Of a DNA stretch of 14,180 nt, positions 1-6,680 are shown piece after piece. The DNA comes from Alphaproteobacteria bacterium (GTDB taxonomy: Bacteria; Pseudomonadota; Alphaproteobacteria; RS24). Position 1 is the first letter of the stretch; every line of letters begins with the position of its first letter. The notes beneath the pieces are model-generated. The model was not told the DNA's origin. It did not search any database and saw only the letters and a list, made by a program, of their open reading frames with translations. Both the position numbers and the translations under genes were made by a program. The stretch lies in assembly GCA_009920875.1 (NCBI GenBank), contig RFZE01000034.1:1-14180 (forward strand), given 5' to 3'.

Positions 1-69
1 CGCCCCTTCGCCCACATTCGGGTGTTCTTCAAGGACGTGGCACAGCTACTGGGACTGGCCCGGGCCTGA
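1..69 (+). CDS. 3' end of an unidentified ORF, cut by window edge
   Basis: Frame 1 is open from the window edge to a TGA at 67-69 and gives 22 residues ending in the segment HIRVFFKDVAQLLGLARA. I do not recognise the family. The codons are strongly G/C-ending (for example CTG, GTG, GCC), unlike the more mixed third positions after about 170. The next ORF begins 3 bases after this stop, so the two look like a tight operon from a genome context that does not match the rest of the window. The evidence for coding is only the plausible composition and the spacing, so confidence is low. Confidence 0.35.
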   Translation, partial: RPFAHIRVFFKDVAQLLGLARA

Positions 70-72
70 TTC

Positions 73-219
73 ATGCCTGACTGGCTGTCAATTCCCCGGC
101 TGGTCGATATCATCCTGCTGGGTATGGCCCTCGAGGCCTTCTGGTTGCTCTGGCGTCACCGGCGCGGCGGTTTCAAGCGTCACGGTCGGCGCCATTATGG
201 TGACGGCGCTGCTCGTTGA
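73..219 (+). CDS. Start of small membrane protein, probably truncated by a junction near 150-170
   Basis: An ATG at 73 opens a frame encoding a plausible N-terminus, MPDWLSIPRLVDIILLG, followed by a hydrophobic helix (about residues 10-27) and the basic stretch WRHRRG, then a TGA at 217-219. The first ~30 residues read like a real small inner-membrane protein with an N-out helix and positive residues on the cytoplasmic side. After about base 165 the same frame becomes Arg- and His-rich nonsense, while frame 2 begins to read as a MATE transporter. The natural gene therefore probably continued elsewhere and its 3' part has been replaced. I cannot name the family. Confidence 0.35.
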   Translation: MPDWLSIPRLVDIILLGMALEAFWLLWRHRRGGFKRHGRRHYGDGAAR

Positions 220-922
220 ATTGCTGCGCGGCCAACGCGCCATCGGCTTGCACATGCATCAAAGGGGCTGGCAGCGGGAGCTGGCCTCAGACATTCTCAA
301 AGTGGCGCGTCCGGCCAGCCTCAACCCGCTGATGAATGTCGCAACCATTTTGGGGCTGACCGCATTGGTCGGGCAATTCGGCACGCAAGCTTTGGCCGGA
401 TATGGCATTGGCACGCGCATTGAATTTGTCATGCTGCCGGTGATATTCGCTTTCGGCACAGCGCTGACAACCATTGTCGGCACCAATATCGGGGCCGGAA
501 ATTATGACCGCGCCGAACTGGCAGGGCGCTATGGCATGACCAGTGCCGCTTTGATATGCGGAACGGTTGGCGGTTTTTTGGCCTTGTTTCCCAATCTTTG
601 GATACCGATTTTCACCGATGATGCAGGGACCTTTGAGGTTGCGCGCAGTTATATTCGCATTGTCGGACCGGCTTATGCCTTTCTCGGTATTGGATTGGTG
701 CTGTATTTTGCCTCACAAGGCGCAGGCACCATGACATGGCCGATACGCGCGCAAATATTGCGCTTCGCCATTTCAGTCGGCGGCGCTTTTTTCCTCGTCA
801 ATTATTTGGGCTATGGCCTCAATGCGGTTTTCATCGTGACCGTCATCGCTTTGGCCTTTTATGCCGGAATTATTTCAATCGCCGTTTTCAACGGCGCGTG
901 GCGACCCAAATTATCGGGCTGA
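150..922 (+). CDS. MATE-family multidrug efflux transporter, 5'-truncated
   Basis: Frame 2 reads as a MATE (multi-antimicrobial extrusion) transporter from about base 150, beginning with a GVTGAAVSS segment typical of the end of the first half of these proteins, through to TGA at 920-922. About 256 residues are visible; MATE proteins are normally about 450, so the N-terminal six helices are missing. Visible features are a conserved ALAGYGIGTRIEFVMLPVIFAFGTA segment at the start of the second bundle (around bases 390-465), TTIVGTNIGAG, and several further hydrophobic helices. Such pumps export cationic drugs or metabolites in exchange for H+ or Na+ across the inner membrane. The first in-frame ATG (197) lies inside the transporter fold and has no convincing ribosome site, so this is a broken or chimerically joined gene rather than a short intact one. 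It overlaps the convergent MFS gene by 12 bases. Confidence 0.8.
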
Positions 923-2143
923 GGCCGTCAGCTTCGGATCTCCGGCATTGTGAAGACAGGCCATTGCGGAAACGCTACACAGGCCGACAAAAACAAAGGC
1001 ATTGGCATAGCCGCCGCCAAAATCATAAATCAAGCCGATAGCCACCGGCCCCAAAGCGACGCCACCATTCATTGCCAGCTGATGCAGGCTTAAGATGCGC
1101 GGGAAATCGCGCACGCCAAAAGCGGTCGCCACCAAAAGCGGCTGCGCCATCAACACATTGCCGACGGTGAAACCAAAAAAGGCCGTCATCATCAACACGG
1201 CGAGCGCACCTTCGACCAGCGCCATGCCGAACATGGCAACCGCTTGCAAAGCGTAAATCACCATCACGAAAACAAACAGATTGAGGCGGTCAAGCACCGC
1301 GCCGCATATCAAGCGACCGGTCAAGGAACAAAAAGCCAGCGTGGCGACCGTGATGGCGGCAGTCTCGCCATCGGCGCGCTCCAACGCCCATTTGAAGACA
1401 TGGGCAATTGTGCCGACCTGCGCCATCAAGGCGAGGAAAGCCGCCGCTGCGGAAAATAAGAAAAACTTGCTGCGCATAGCCTGCGCCGCCGCCATGCCTT
1501 GCTGCGGCGCATTTTCCCCTTGCGGGTCATCGGCATCGCCATCGGGGTTGAGCCCCATTGCCTGCGGCTCGGGGCGTAATAAAAACAACGCCAAGGGAAT
1601 GTTCAGCAAAATAACCGCCATTGTCCAGGGCGCGCGCAAGCCGTCCATACCATCCAATTCCAGCACACGTGCCAGCATGGGGGTTAGAAGAATGCCGCCT
1701 AAAGAGAGCCCCGATTGCGTCAGTGCAATGGCCAATGCGCGGCGACGGACAAACCAGCGCGCCACCAATGTCGTGGCCGGCACCAGCGCCGTCATGGCAT
1801 AGCCCACCCCCAAAGCGGCATAGGCCGAATAAATCGCAAACAGCGAATGGGCCGCGGGCAGGCTATAATAGGTCAATGCGATGAATATCGTGCCTGCGGC
1901 AATACAATAGCGCGCATCATAGCGCGATATCAGTTCACCGACGGCAATGCCGCCCAAACCGCCGACCACCAAAAACATCGTATTGGCACCTGATATTTGC
2001 GCCACGGAAAAGCCGCGCGTTGCCACCAACGCCTCAAGCAGCACCGACATGGCGTAAAAAATCATACCTGCGCCGACAAACAGGCTGTAACCGATGGCAA
2101 TCAGCACCCACCATCCAAAGAAAATACCTTGTTGCTTTTGCAC
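911..2143 (-). CDS. MFS transporter (monocarboxylate/oxalate-formate-like group)
   Basis: This is a 12-helix major facilitator superfamily permease that probably moves a small organic anion or drug by proton symport or antiport; the substrate cannot be read from sequence. The N-terminus has FFGWWVLIA, the GWW signature common in the monocarboxylate/OFA-like branch. The loop after helix 2 has the MFS motif-A remnant GELISRYDARYC. The two six-helix halves are separated by a polar stretch rich in Asp, Gly and Gln (around DGDADDPQGENAPQQG). The frame is open to an ATG at 2191 (426 residues), but that start has no ribosome site and would cover the promoter of the divergent gene. I prefer GTG at 2143 (410 residues), which has AGGG six bases upstream and begins only a few residues before FFGWW. 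The stop overlaps the MATE gene tail by 12 bases (convergent). Confidence 0.85.
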   Translation of the reverse strand: MQKQQGIFFGWWVLIAIGYSLFVGAGMIFYAMSVLLEALVATRGFSVAQISGANTMFLVVGGLGGIAVGELISRYDARYCIAAGTIFIALTYYSLPAAHSLFAIYSAYAALGVGYAMTALVPATTLVARWFVRRRALAIALTQSGLSLGGILLTPMLARVLELDGMDGLRAPWTMAVILLNIPLALFLLRPEPQAMGLNPDGDADDPQGENAPQQGMAAAQAMRSKFFLFSAAAAFLALMAQVGTIAHVFKWALERADGETAAITVATLAFCSLTGRLICGAVLDRLNLFVFVMVIYALQAVAMFGMALVEGALAVLMMTAFFGFTVGNVLMAQPLLVATAFGVRDFPRILSLHQLAMNGGVALGPVAIGLIYDFGGGYANAFVFVGLCSVSAMACLHNAGDPKLTASAR

Positions 2144-2163
2144 GAAACGCCCTGCCCGTTTGG

Positions 2164-2192
2164 TTGACAATTTGGGGGGATAAACCCACATT
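2164..2192 (+). promoter_or_regulatory. Candidate sigma-70 promoter for the di-iron/isomerase operon
   Basis: A perfect TTGACA -35 hexamer lies at 2164-2169, followed by a 17-base spacer and a weak -10 (CACATT, 2187-2192; three of six match). It sits 19 bases before the ATG at 2211. The good -35 and the position, immediately upstream of a clear GGAG ribosome site (2199-2202), support it; the poor -10 is the weakness. Confidence 0.4.
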
Positions 2193-2210
2193 GAGCGTGG
2201 AGATTAACCA

Positions 2211-3122
2211 ATGATGACAAAAAGTAAATCGTCACAAGACCCGTCGCATCCAATGGATGATTTTCCGGTGCGTGCGCTTGATTTCGATGTCAGCCATGTC
2301 GCGCCGGAAGATTGCGCGTGGAGCAAATCTTCGCCCTATTTTTCGGTCTTCATTAATGCTTTGGGTCTGCATGTGCCCTATTTTGAGCGCTATCTCATCC
2401 ACACGATGAATACGGTCAAGCATGATGTGGCCGACGATAAGCTGCGCCGCGATATGGTGGCTCTGGCCGGTCAAGAAGGTCACCATGCGCGCAATTTCAT
2501 TGCCTTTAATGCGCTGATGGCCAAGCGCTATCCGAAAGTTGAAAAGCTTGACGCGACGGCAAAGAATTATTTCAAAAGCGCCGCCAAAAAAGACAGTGTG
2601 AAGCGTAAAGTCGCCTTCACCGCCGGATATGAAACCTTCACCTTTCTCGCCGGTCTCATCATCTTGAAAAATTACGATAAATGGATGGCCGACAGCCATC
2701 CGGTCATGAAGGCGTTATGGGTTTGGCATCAGGTCGAAGAAGTCGAACACGGCTCAGTGGCGCATGATGTCTATCGCGCGCTTTACGGCAAGCATGAGTG
2801 GTATCGCAAATATATGGTGCTGATGGCCGGTCTGCATATTGCGCGGGAAACGGTGAAAGCCTATGTCCATATGGCGCGCATTGAGGGGTGGCTGAAAAAC
2901 CCGCTCAAAGCCATCGGCGCAATGGGTTTTTGCTTCAAAACATTGGGGCAGATGGCGTGGCAGACTCTGCCCGTCTTCAGCAAAAACTACAATCCGCGCA
3001 ATCATCCGCTGGCTTCCAGCAAACAGGATCCGGTGGCCATTGCATGGCGGCGACACGATGCCAAAGGCGGCAATGTGCTCGACATTGATCGCGATGCGAT
3101 GGCGCAAATCATGCAGCTTTAA
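2211..3122 (+). CDS. PF10118-type 'predicted metal-dependent hydrolase', ferritin-like di-iron protein
   Basis: This soluble 303-residue helical protein belongs to the family annotated as predicted metal-dependent hydrolase (PF10118/COG3687), whose reaction is not established. The sequence carries a full di-iron carboxylate ligand set in the expected order for a four-helix ferritin-like bundle: Glu59 (in YFERY), Glu89-x-x-His92 (in GQEGHHARN), Glu141 (in GYETF) and Glu177-x-x-His180 (in EEVEHG). That E, ExxH, E, ExxH pattern is typical of O2-activating di-iron proteins, so an oxidase or oxygenase role is as plausible as hydrolysis. The start is ATG at 2211 with GGAG at 2199-2202, eight bases away; an adjacent ATG at 2214 is an alternative. 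It is followed after 26 bases by an isomerase-like membrane protein, clearly an operon. The family call is firm; the function is inferred. Confidence 0.88.
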   Translation: MMTKSKSSQDPSHPMDDFPVRALDFDVSHVAPEDCAWSKSSPYFSVFINALGLHVPYFERYLIHTMNTVKHDVADDKLRRDMVALAGQEGHHARNFIAFNALMAKRYPKVEKLDATAKNYFKSAAKKDSVKRKVAFTAGYETFTFLAGLIILKNYDKWMADSHPVMKALWVWHQVEEVEHGSVAHDVYRALYGKHEWYRKYMVLMAGLHIARETVKAYVHMARIEGWLKNPLKAIGAMGFCFKTLGQMAWQTLPVFSKNYNPRNHPLASSKQDPVAIAWRRHDAKGGNVLDIDRDAMAQIMQL

Positions 3123-3148
3123 TCGATATCTTAATCTGGGGGGATAAG

Positions 3149-3619
3149 ATGGAAAATTATCAGAAAAACCTAATCGGTCACGCTCTATTGGTGTTGATTG
3201 TCGGTCTCTTGGCCGGATTTATGCTGGCTTTCAGCCTGATTGGCGGCTTGGAAGTGATGCCCAGCATTTTCATGGGCATTCCGGTTTTCGGCACGACAGA
3301 GGGTTGGGTGCGCGCCCATTCGGGCGGCATTGTCAATGCGCTGTTGATGATTGCCGTAGCCTTTGCTTTGCCGCATTGCGGGCTCGCACCGGGGCGTTTG
3401 GCGCTTTATGCCAAAGGCATTGTGTTTGCCGGTTGGGCCAATACGATATTTTATTGGTTCGGCAATGCCTCCGCCAATCGCGCCCTGTCATTTTCAGACA
3501 ATGCGCTGGGTGCCGCCAATATGCTTGGCACGATCGGTTATTTGGTTGCGGTGATTGCCGCTTTTGTGACGATTTATATTGCCGCACAAATGGCGCGCGG
3601 CTTTTTCGCGCAAGATTAG
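3149..3619 (+). CDS. Styrene-oxide isomerase (StyC)-like membrane protein
   Basis: A 156-residue integral membrane protein with four predicted helices (about residues 8-33, 60-77, 84-104 and 125-147). It matches my memory of styrene oxide isomerase in length, topology and hallmark segments: an EGWVRAHSG motif after helix 1, an IAVAFALP helix 2, GWANTIFYWFGN in helix 3, and NRALSFSDNALG before helix 4. Styrene oxide isomerase converts an epoxide to an aldehyde (Meinwald rearrangement) using a heme b. His57 in RAHSG sits where the known enzyme's heme-ligating histidine is, by recall and not by alignment. The ribosome site is a G-run (TGGGGGGAT, 3137-3145) just before ATG 3149. It is co-transcribed with the upstream di-iron protein. 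The real substrate is unknown, since no styrene monooxygenase is in view. Confidence 0.72.
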   Translation: MENYQKNLIGHALLVLIVGLLAGFMLAFSLIGGLEVMPSIFMGIPVFGTTEGWVRAHSGGIVNALLMIAVAFALPHCGLAPGRLALYAKGIVFAGWANTIFYWFGNASANRALSFSDNALGAANMLGTIGYLVAVIAAFVTIYIAAQMARGFFAQD

Positions 3620-3626
3620 CCAGCGC

Positions 3627-3866
3627 TCAGGAGCGGCGGCGAAACTGCTTGCCAGCATCGAGAAAATCATAAATCTCGCCGCGTGGACGGCGGGCAACCC
3701 CGCACCGGCGCGTTGCGCTGTCCAAGGCTTCCTTGCGCGCCAAGCCACGCAGACTGGCCAAGCGTCCGGTCGGGTCATGGGCAACGATATCGTCCCAATG
3801 AATATTCGATACTTTGCCCGCCTCGCGCAGCCGGGCAAAAGCCATGGCGATAATCTTTTCACTCAT
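3627..3866 (-). CDS. Small conserved-looking hypothetical protein, 79 residues
   Basis: The frame is open upstream to 4166, but the credible start is ATG at 3866, preceded by AAGG at about six bases. The product begins MSEKIIAMAFARLREAGKV and contains NIHWDDIVAHDPTGRLASLRG, then a basic tail ending RGEIYDFLDAGKQFRRRS. It is soluble, slightly basic, has no membrane segment, and carries a single Cys. It ends eight bases from the isomerase-like stop (convergent) and is divergent from the SDR gene. I do not recognise a family. The helical N-terminus and the balanced amino-acid composition favour a real gene; competing frames here are Arg/Cys-rich shadows. No function is assigned. Confidence 0.55.
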   Translation of the reverse strand: MSEKIIAMAFARLREAGKVSNIHWDDIVAHDPTGRLASLRGLARKEALDSATRRCGVARRPRGEIYDFLDAGKQFRRRS

Positions 3867-4019
3867 AAAGAACCTTAAAAACCAATATGGTCGAGTTTCA
3901 AGCAATTTAAATATGAATGCAGGTGGATTTTCGACAAACATTCTTGATAGGCTCATCGGGTGACAGAATTTTGCACTACGCACGTTGTTTTTAGGATGAC
4001 AGAGAAATAGGGGGAAATT
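3867..4019. promoter_or_regulatory. Divergent intergenic region between the 79-residue gene and the SDR
   Basis: An AT-rich 153-base gap must carry the promoters of both flanking genes. On the plus strand a TTGATA lies at 3944-3949 but has no good -10 at 16-18 bases. TGACAGA occurs twice (3961-3967 and 3997-4003). The SDR ribosome site AGGGGGA (4009-4015) lies at the right end. No clear operator or RNA structure is seen. Confidence 0.3.
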
Positions 4020-5027
4020 ATGGAAAAAGTATTGGTTACCGGCGCAACCGGCTTTATCGGCCTGCACTGCATTGCGCAACTTTTGCAACAGGGCTACAGC
4101 GTCACCGGCACAGTGCGCTCGCCAAACCGCATTGAAGAGGTCAAGCAAGCCATTTCTGAGCAGCAATTATCCACCGAGAATCTGTCTTTTGTCGAAGCCG
4201 ATTTGACCAAAGATGAAGGTTGGGACGAAGCGGTTGCCGGTTGTGATTATGTGCTGCATGTCGCCTCGCCCTTTATCGTCGGTGTGCCCAAGCACGAAGA
4301 TGAGCTGATTATCCCCGCCGTTGAGGGCACAAGGAGAGTAATTGAAGCCGCCATAAACGAGGGGGTCAAAAAAGTCGTTCAGACATCAAGCTGCGCCGCC
4401 ATTATCGAGACCCATAATGGCAAAACCCATTTCACCGAAGATGACTGGACGGATGCATCGCACCCCAAAACGCCGGCCTATTATAAAAGCAAGACGCTGG
4501 CTGAGCAGAAGGCTTGGGAGCTTGTCGGCGCGCAATCAACCACAAAATTGGCGGTCATTAATCCCGCCGGTGTTTTCGGCCCGACATTGTCAGACGATAT
4601 CGGCGTCGCCAACGCATTTGTCTTGCAAGTCATTGACGGTAAAGTGCCCGGCTGTCCGAAACTGCATCTCGGGTTTGTCGACGTACGCGATGTCGCTGCG
4701 GCGCATATTCTGGCCATGCAAAAGCCGGAAGCCGATGGCGAGCGCTTCATCATCAGTGAGAGAGAATATTGGTTCAGAGAGTTTTCCGCTGTTTTGAGGG
4801 CGGCCGGTTATGAGAAAGCGCCGTCGCGCGAAATGCCAAACTGGCTGGTCAAATTTCTCGGACTTTTCGATCCGCCGACACGGCAAATGTCACAAATGAT
4901 CGGCAAGGAGAAAATCACCCCATCTGATAAGGCAAAGAAATTACTGGGATGGAAGCCCCGCCCCGCTGATGAAAGCCTTCGCGACACGGCCGCACAAATT
5001 GTCGAAAAAGGCATGGTGAAGCTGTAG
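4020..5027 (+). CDS. NAD(P)-dependent extended SDR, dihydroflavonol-4-reductase/aldehyde-reductase-like
   Basis: A cytoplasmic 335-residue oxidoreductase of the extended short-chain dehydrogenase family, probably reducing an aldehyde or ketone. The Rossmann nucleotide motif TGATGFIG is at residues 7-14. TVRSP follows the second strand, and its Arg suggests NADPH preference. A catalytic Ser lies in QTSSCAA (about 123-124), and the Tyr154-x-x-x-Lys158 pair lies in AYYKSKTLAE. NPAGVFGPTLSDD and the LHLGFVDVRDVAAAH segment are classic for the dihydroflavonol-reductase/cinnamoyl-CoA-reductase-like group. The length is normal. The start is ATG 4020 with AGGGGGA immediately upstream. It converges on the DsbA-like gene with a six-base gap and is divergent from the 79-residue gene. 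Bacterial members act on assorted carbonyls; the true substrate is unknown and flavonoids are unlikely. Confidence 0.88.
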   Translation: MEKVLVTGATGFIGLHCIAQLLQQGYSVTGTVRSPNRIEEVKQAISEQQLSTENLSFVEADLTKDEGWDEAVAGCDYVLHVASPFIVGVPKHEDELIIPAVEGTRRVIEAAINEGVKKVVQTSSCAAIIETHNGKTHFTEDDWTDASHPKTPAYYKSKTLAEQKAWELVGAQSTTKLAVINPAGVFGPTLSDDIGVANAFVLQVIDGKVPGCPKLHLGFVDVRDVAAAHILAMQKPEADGERFIISEREYWFREFSAVLRAAGYEKAPSREMPNWLVKFLGLFDPPTRQMSQMIGKEKITPSDKAKKLLGWKPRPADESLRDTAAQIVEKGMVKL

Positions 5028-5033
5028 CTTACC

Positions 5034-6404
5034 TCAAGCTTTATGATAGGCGGCGGCGCGGCGTTTAATCTCGGCGGCGACCAACCATAAACGGTCTTGC
5101 CCCCAAACCTCCAAATCGGGCTCACCATCGGGGCCGCTCAACCGATAGCTCGGCACGCCCCATAAGCCCATGCCTTCGACCATTTCATGCTGCGACAAGG
5201 CCACCATGTCTTTCCAATCATCGCGACCAAGCCATGTTTCAGCTTCCGCCCAATCCATGCCGGCGCGCTCTACTGCCAAGCGTAAATTCTTCTTTTTGTG
5301 CAGCGCCAGATCATCGCGCCATGCCGCGTCGAGCAGTGATTTCATCAACGCTTCATCCTTGCCTTGTTCAAAAGCCAGCGGCAGCAGTGAATAGGCCTGC
5401 CGTGTCGGCTCCCCAATTGGCGTGTTAATTGGCCCAAAGCCGACACCCAGCGTCTCACCTTCGCGCTTGGTATCGAAGAAAATATAATCACCTTTTGCCG
5501 AGGTCGCAGCGACGCCACGCATAATCATCGGTAGCACCGGCTTATGATTGAATTTAATCTTGCAGGTATTTTTCAACGCCATGGTTTTGTCGAAAATAAT
5601 CGACGTATAGGGCGAGTTGAGCGAAGGATAAAAATCCAACTCAAAAGCACCGGCATCAACCGCGCCCGTATCTATTTCGGGCCGCATGACCAAATAATCG
5701 CCACTGCCGCCGGCCGATAAATCGCGCAAACGCTGCTCGAGATAGAACAGCCGGTCAACGCCCCAATACCATTCACCTGCATAATAGAACATGGCACCGG
5801 AATAGTGGTTTAAGGCTTGCAAATGCGCGGAACCGGCGACGCGTGCAGCGACACCATCGCCACCGTCTTTGCCGTTGAAGAACGCTTCATCACCGTCCCA
5901 AAGTGCGGTGCTGACCGCCGCAATTTGGACGACAAATTCAGTGTCGGAAAGCGATGCAAGATAATCGGCCGCTTTATCTTGTAAAGCGCTGTGGGGCACG
6001 TGCGGTAAATTTTGCGGGAAGCGCAGCCCATAATAAGGGGCAATCTGCTGCGCATCGCGCCGCGCCCATGCGGCGAGCTCCGGCAAGCGCGGCTGATGGC
6101 GTCCACCCGTTGCATTGATCAAATGCGGCTTGATGATAATGTCATATTGCGCCGCAAATTTGGCCAATATTTGCGCCGCCAAATGCGAATAGGGATCATC
6201 AAGTTGGTGGAAATACTCGACCACATGCGCCGCGCCGTCTTTTACCCGCTTGGCTTCGGCCGCAGCGCGCTGCGCCGCGCGTTTATCGGGATTGGTGGCG
6301 TTTTCACATTTGCGCCGCAACACCCAACGAATGAACCGCGGCGGGTCGACAATCAGTTTCGAATTGGGGTTTTTGAGCGGTTCAACCGGAGCAATCTCAG
6401 ACAT
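5034..6404 (-). CDS. Tandem two-domain HCCA-isomerase/DsbA-like thioredoxin-fold protein
   Basis: A 456-residue cytoplasmic protein made of two copies of the 2-hydroxychromene-2-carboxylate-isomerase-like (DsbA family, kappa-GST-like) fold. Domain 1 (about 58-228) opens with VVEYFHQLDDPYSHLA and closes with WYWGVDRLFYLEQRL. Domain 2 (about 253-456) opens with FELDFYPSLNSPYTSI and closes with GLWGVPSYRL and WGQDRLWLVAAEI. Neither has a CxxC, so disulphide exchange is unlikely. Domain 2 keeps the Ser264-Pro-Tyr motif used by HCCA isomerases to activate glutathione, and a Val-Pro that fits the cis-proline loop. Domain 1 has Asp70 in place of the Ser and GAMFYY in place of the cis-Pro loop. The N-terminal 57 residues are basic and look like an extension. 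The start is ATG 6404 with GGTGG at a suitable distance. The fold call is firm; catalytic activity is inferred for domain 2 only. Confidence 0.82.
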   Translation of the reverse strand: MSEIAPVEPLKNPNSKLIVDPPRFIRWVLRRKCENATNPDKRAAQRAAAEAKRVKDGAAHVVEYFHQLDDPYSHLAAQILAKFAAQYDIIIKPHLINATGGRHQPRLPELAAWARRDAQQIAPYYGLRFPQNLPHVPHSALQDKAADYLASLSDTEFVVQIAAVSTALWDGDEAFFNGKDGGDGVAARVAGSAHLQALNHYSGAMFYYAGEWYWGVDRLFYLEQRLRDLSAGGSGDYLVMRPEIDTGAVDAGAFELDFYPSLNSPYTSIIFDKTMALKNTCKIKFNHKPVLPMIMRGVAATSAKGDYIFFDTKREGETLGVGFGPINTPIGEPTRQAYSLLPLAFEQGKDEALMKSLLDAAWRDDLALHKKKNLRLAVERAGMDWAEAETWLGRDDWKDMVALSQHEMVEGMGLWGVPSYRLSGPDGEPDLEVWGQDRLWLVAAEIKRRAAAYHKA

Positions 6405-6524
6405 AAAGCCACCTATTAATTGGGCAATGATTAGGACGATAAATTGACACTTAGATTGCCAAAATCAGGCAGCGAATGCAATTGCTGCGCGTAAGCGCTC
6501 TGTTTAAGGGATTTTTTTGATGAC

Positions 6525-6575
6525 TGGTAGCGGAGGAGGGACTCGAACCCCCGACACGCGGATTATGATTCCGCT
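6525..6575 (-). repeat. Perfect 51-nt copy of the tRNA-Met 3' part (att-like direct repeat)
   Basis: These 51 bases are identical to 8148-8198 and in the same orientation. Read on the minus strand, they run from A26 just before the anticodon stem through the CAU anticodon arm, variable loop, T arm, acceptor 3' strand, discriminator A and encoded CCA. The D arm and acceptor 5' strand are absent, so it cannot make a tRNA. Identity ends exactly at both borders: the bases before and after differ from the intact gene. The two copies are 1,623 bases apart and bracket one helicase gene. The geometry fits attL/attR of a tRNA-targeted integration, or a leftover of segmental duplication. Confidence 0.9.
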
Positions 6576-6592
6576 AACCTTTGTAGAAGCAT

Positions 6593-6612
6593 CAAAAATA
6601 GTTCTCGTGAAC
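6593..6612 (-). terminator. Weak candidate terminator downstream of the helicase
   Basis: On the minus strand a four-base-pair hairpin (GTTC, ACGA loop, GAAC; 6612-6601) is followed directly by TATTTTT. It is about 70 bases beyond the helicase stop and just before the tRNA-like repeat. The stem is short and AT-leaning, so the call is tentative. Confidence 0.25.
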
Positions 6613-6680
6613 AACAGAATTAATGCGATTCAGGAAGAATAGTATTGTTGGAAGCTATTTTATTTGGCTTGGACGCCTCG

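Noticed and set aside
2173..3146. Repeated TGGGGGGATAA at about 2173-2183 and 3137-3147
   Set aside because: Too short and simple to call a repeat element. The second copy is a ribosome site; the first lies in the spacer of a promoter and is probably coincidence.
3494..3862. Minus-strand 122-codon frame overlapping the isomerase-like gene
   Set aside because: Overlaps the conserved membrane protein and reads as Arg/Trp/Pro-rich nonsense; the frame starting at 3866 is the better candidate for this gap.
5015..5045. AAGCT...AGCTT symmetry at the SDR/DsbA-like convergence as a terminator
   Set aside because: Arms are five bases with a two-base centre and there is no T-run on either strand.
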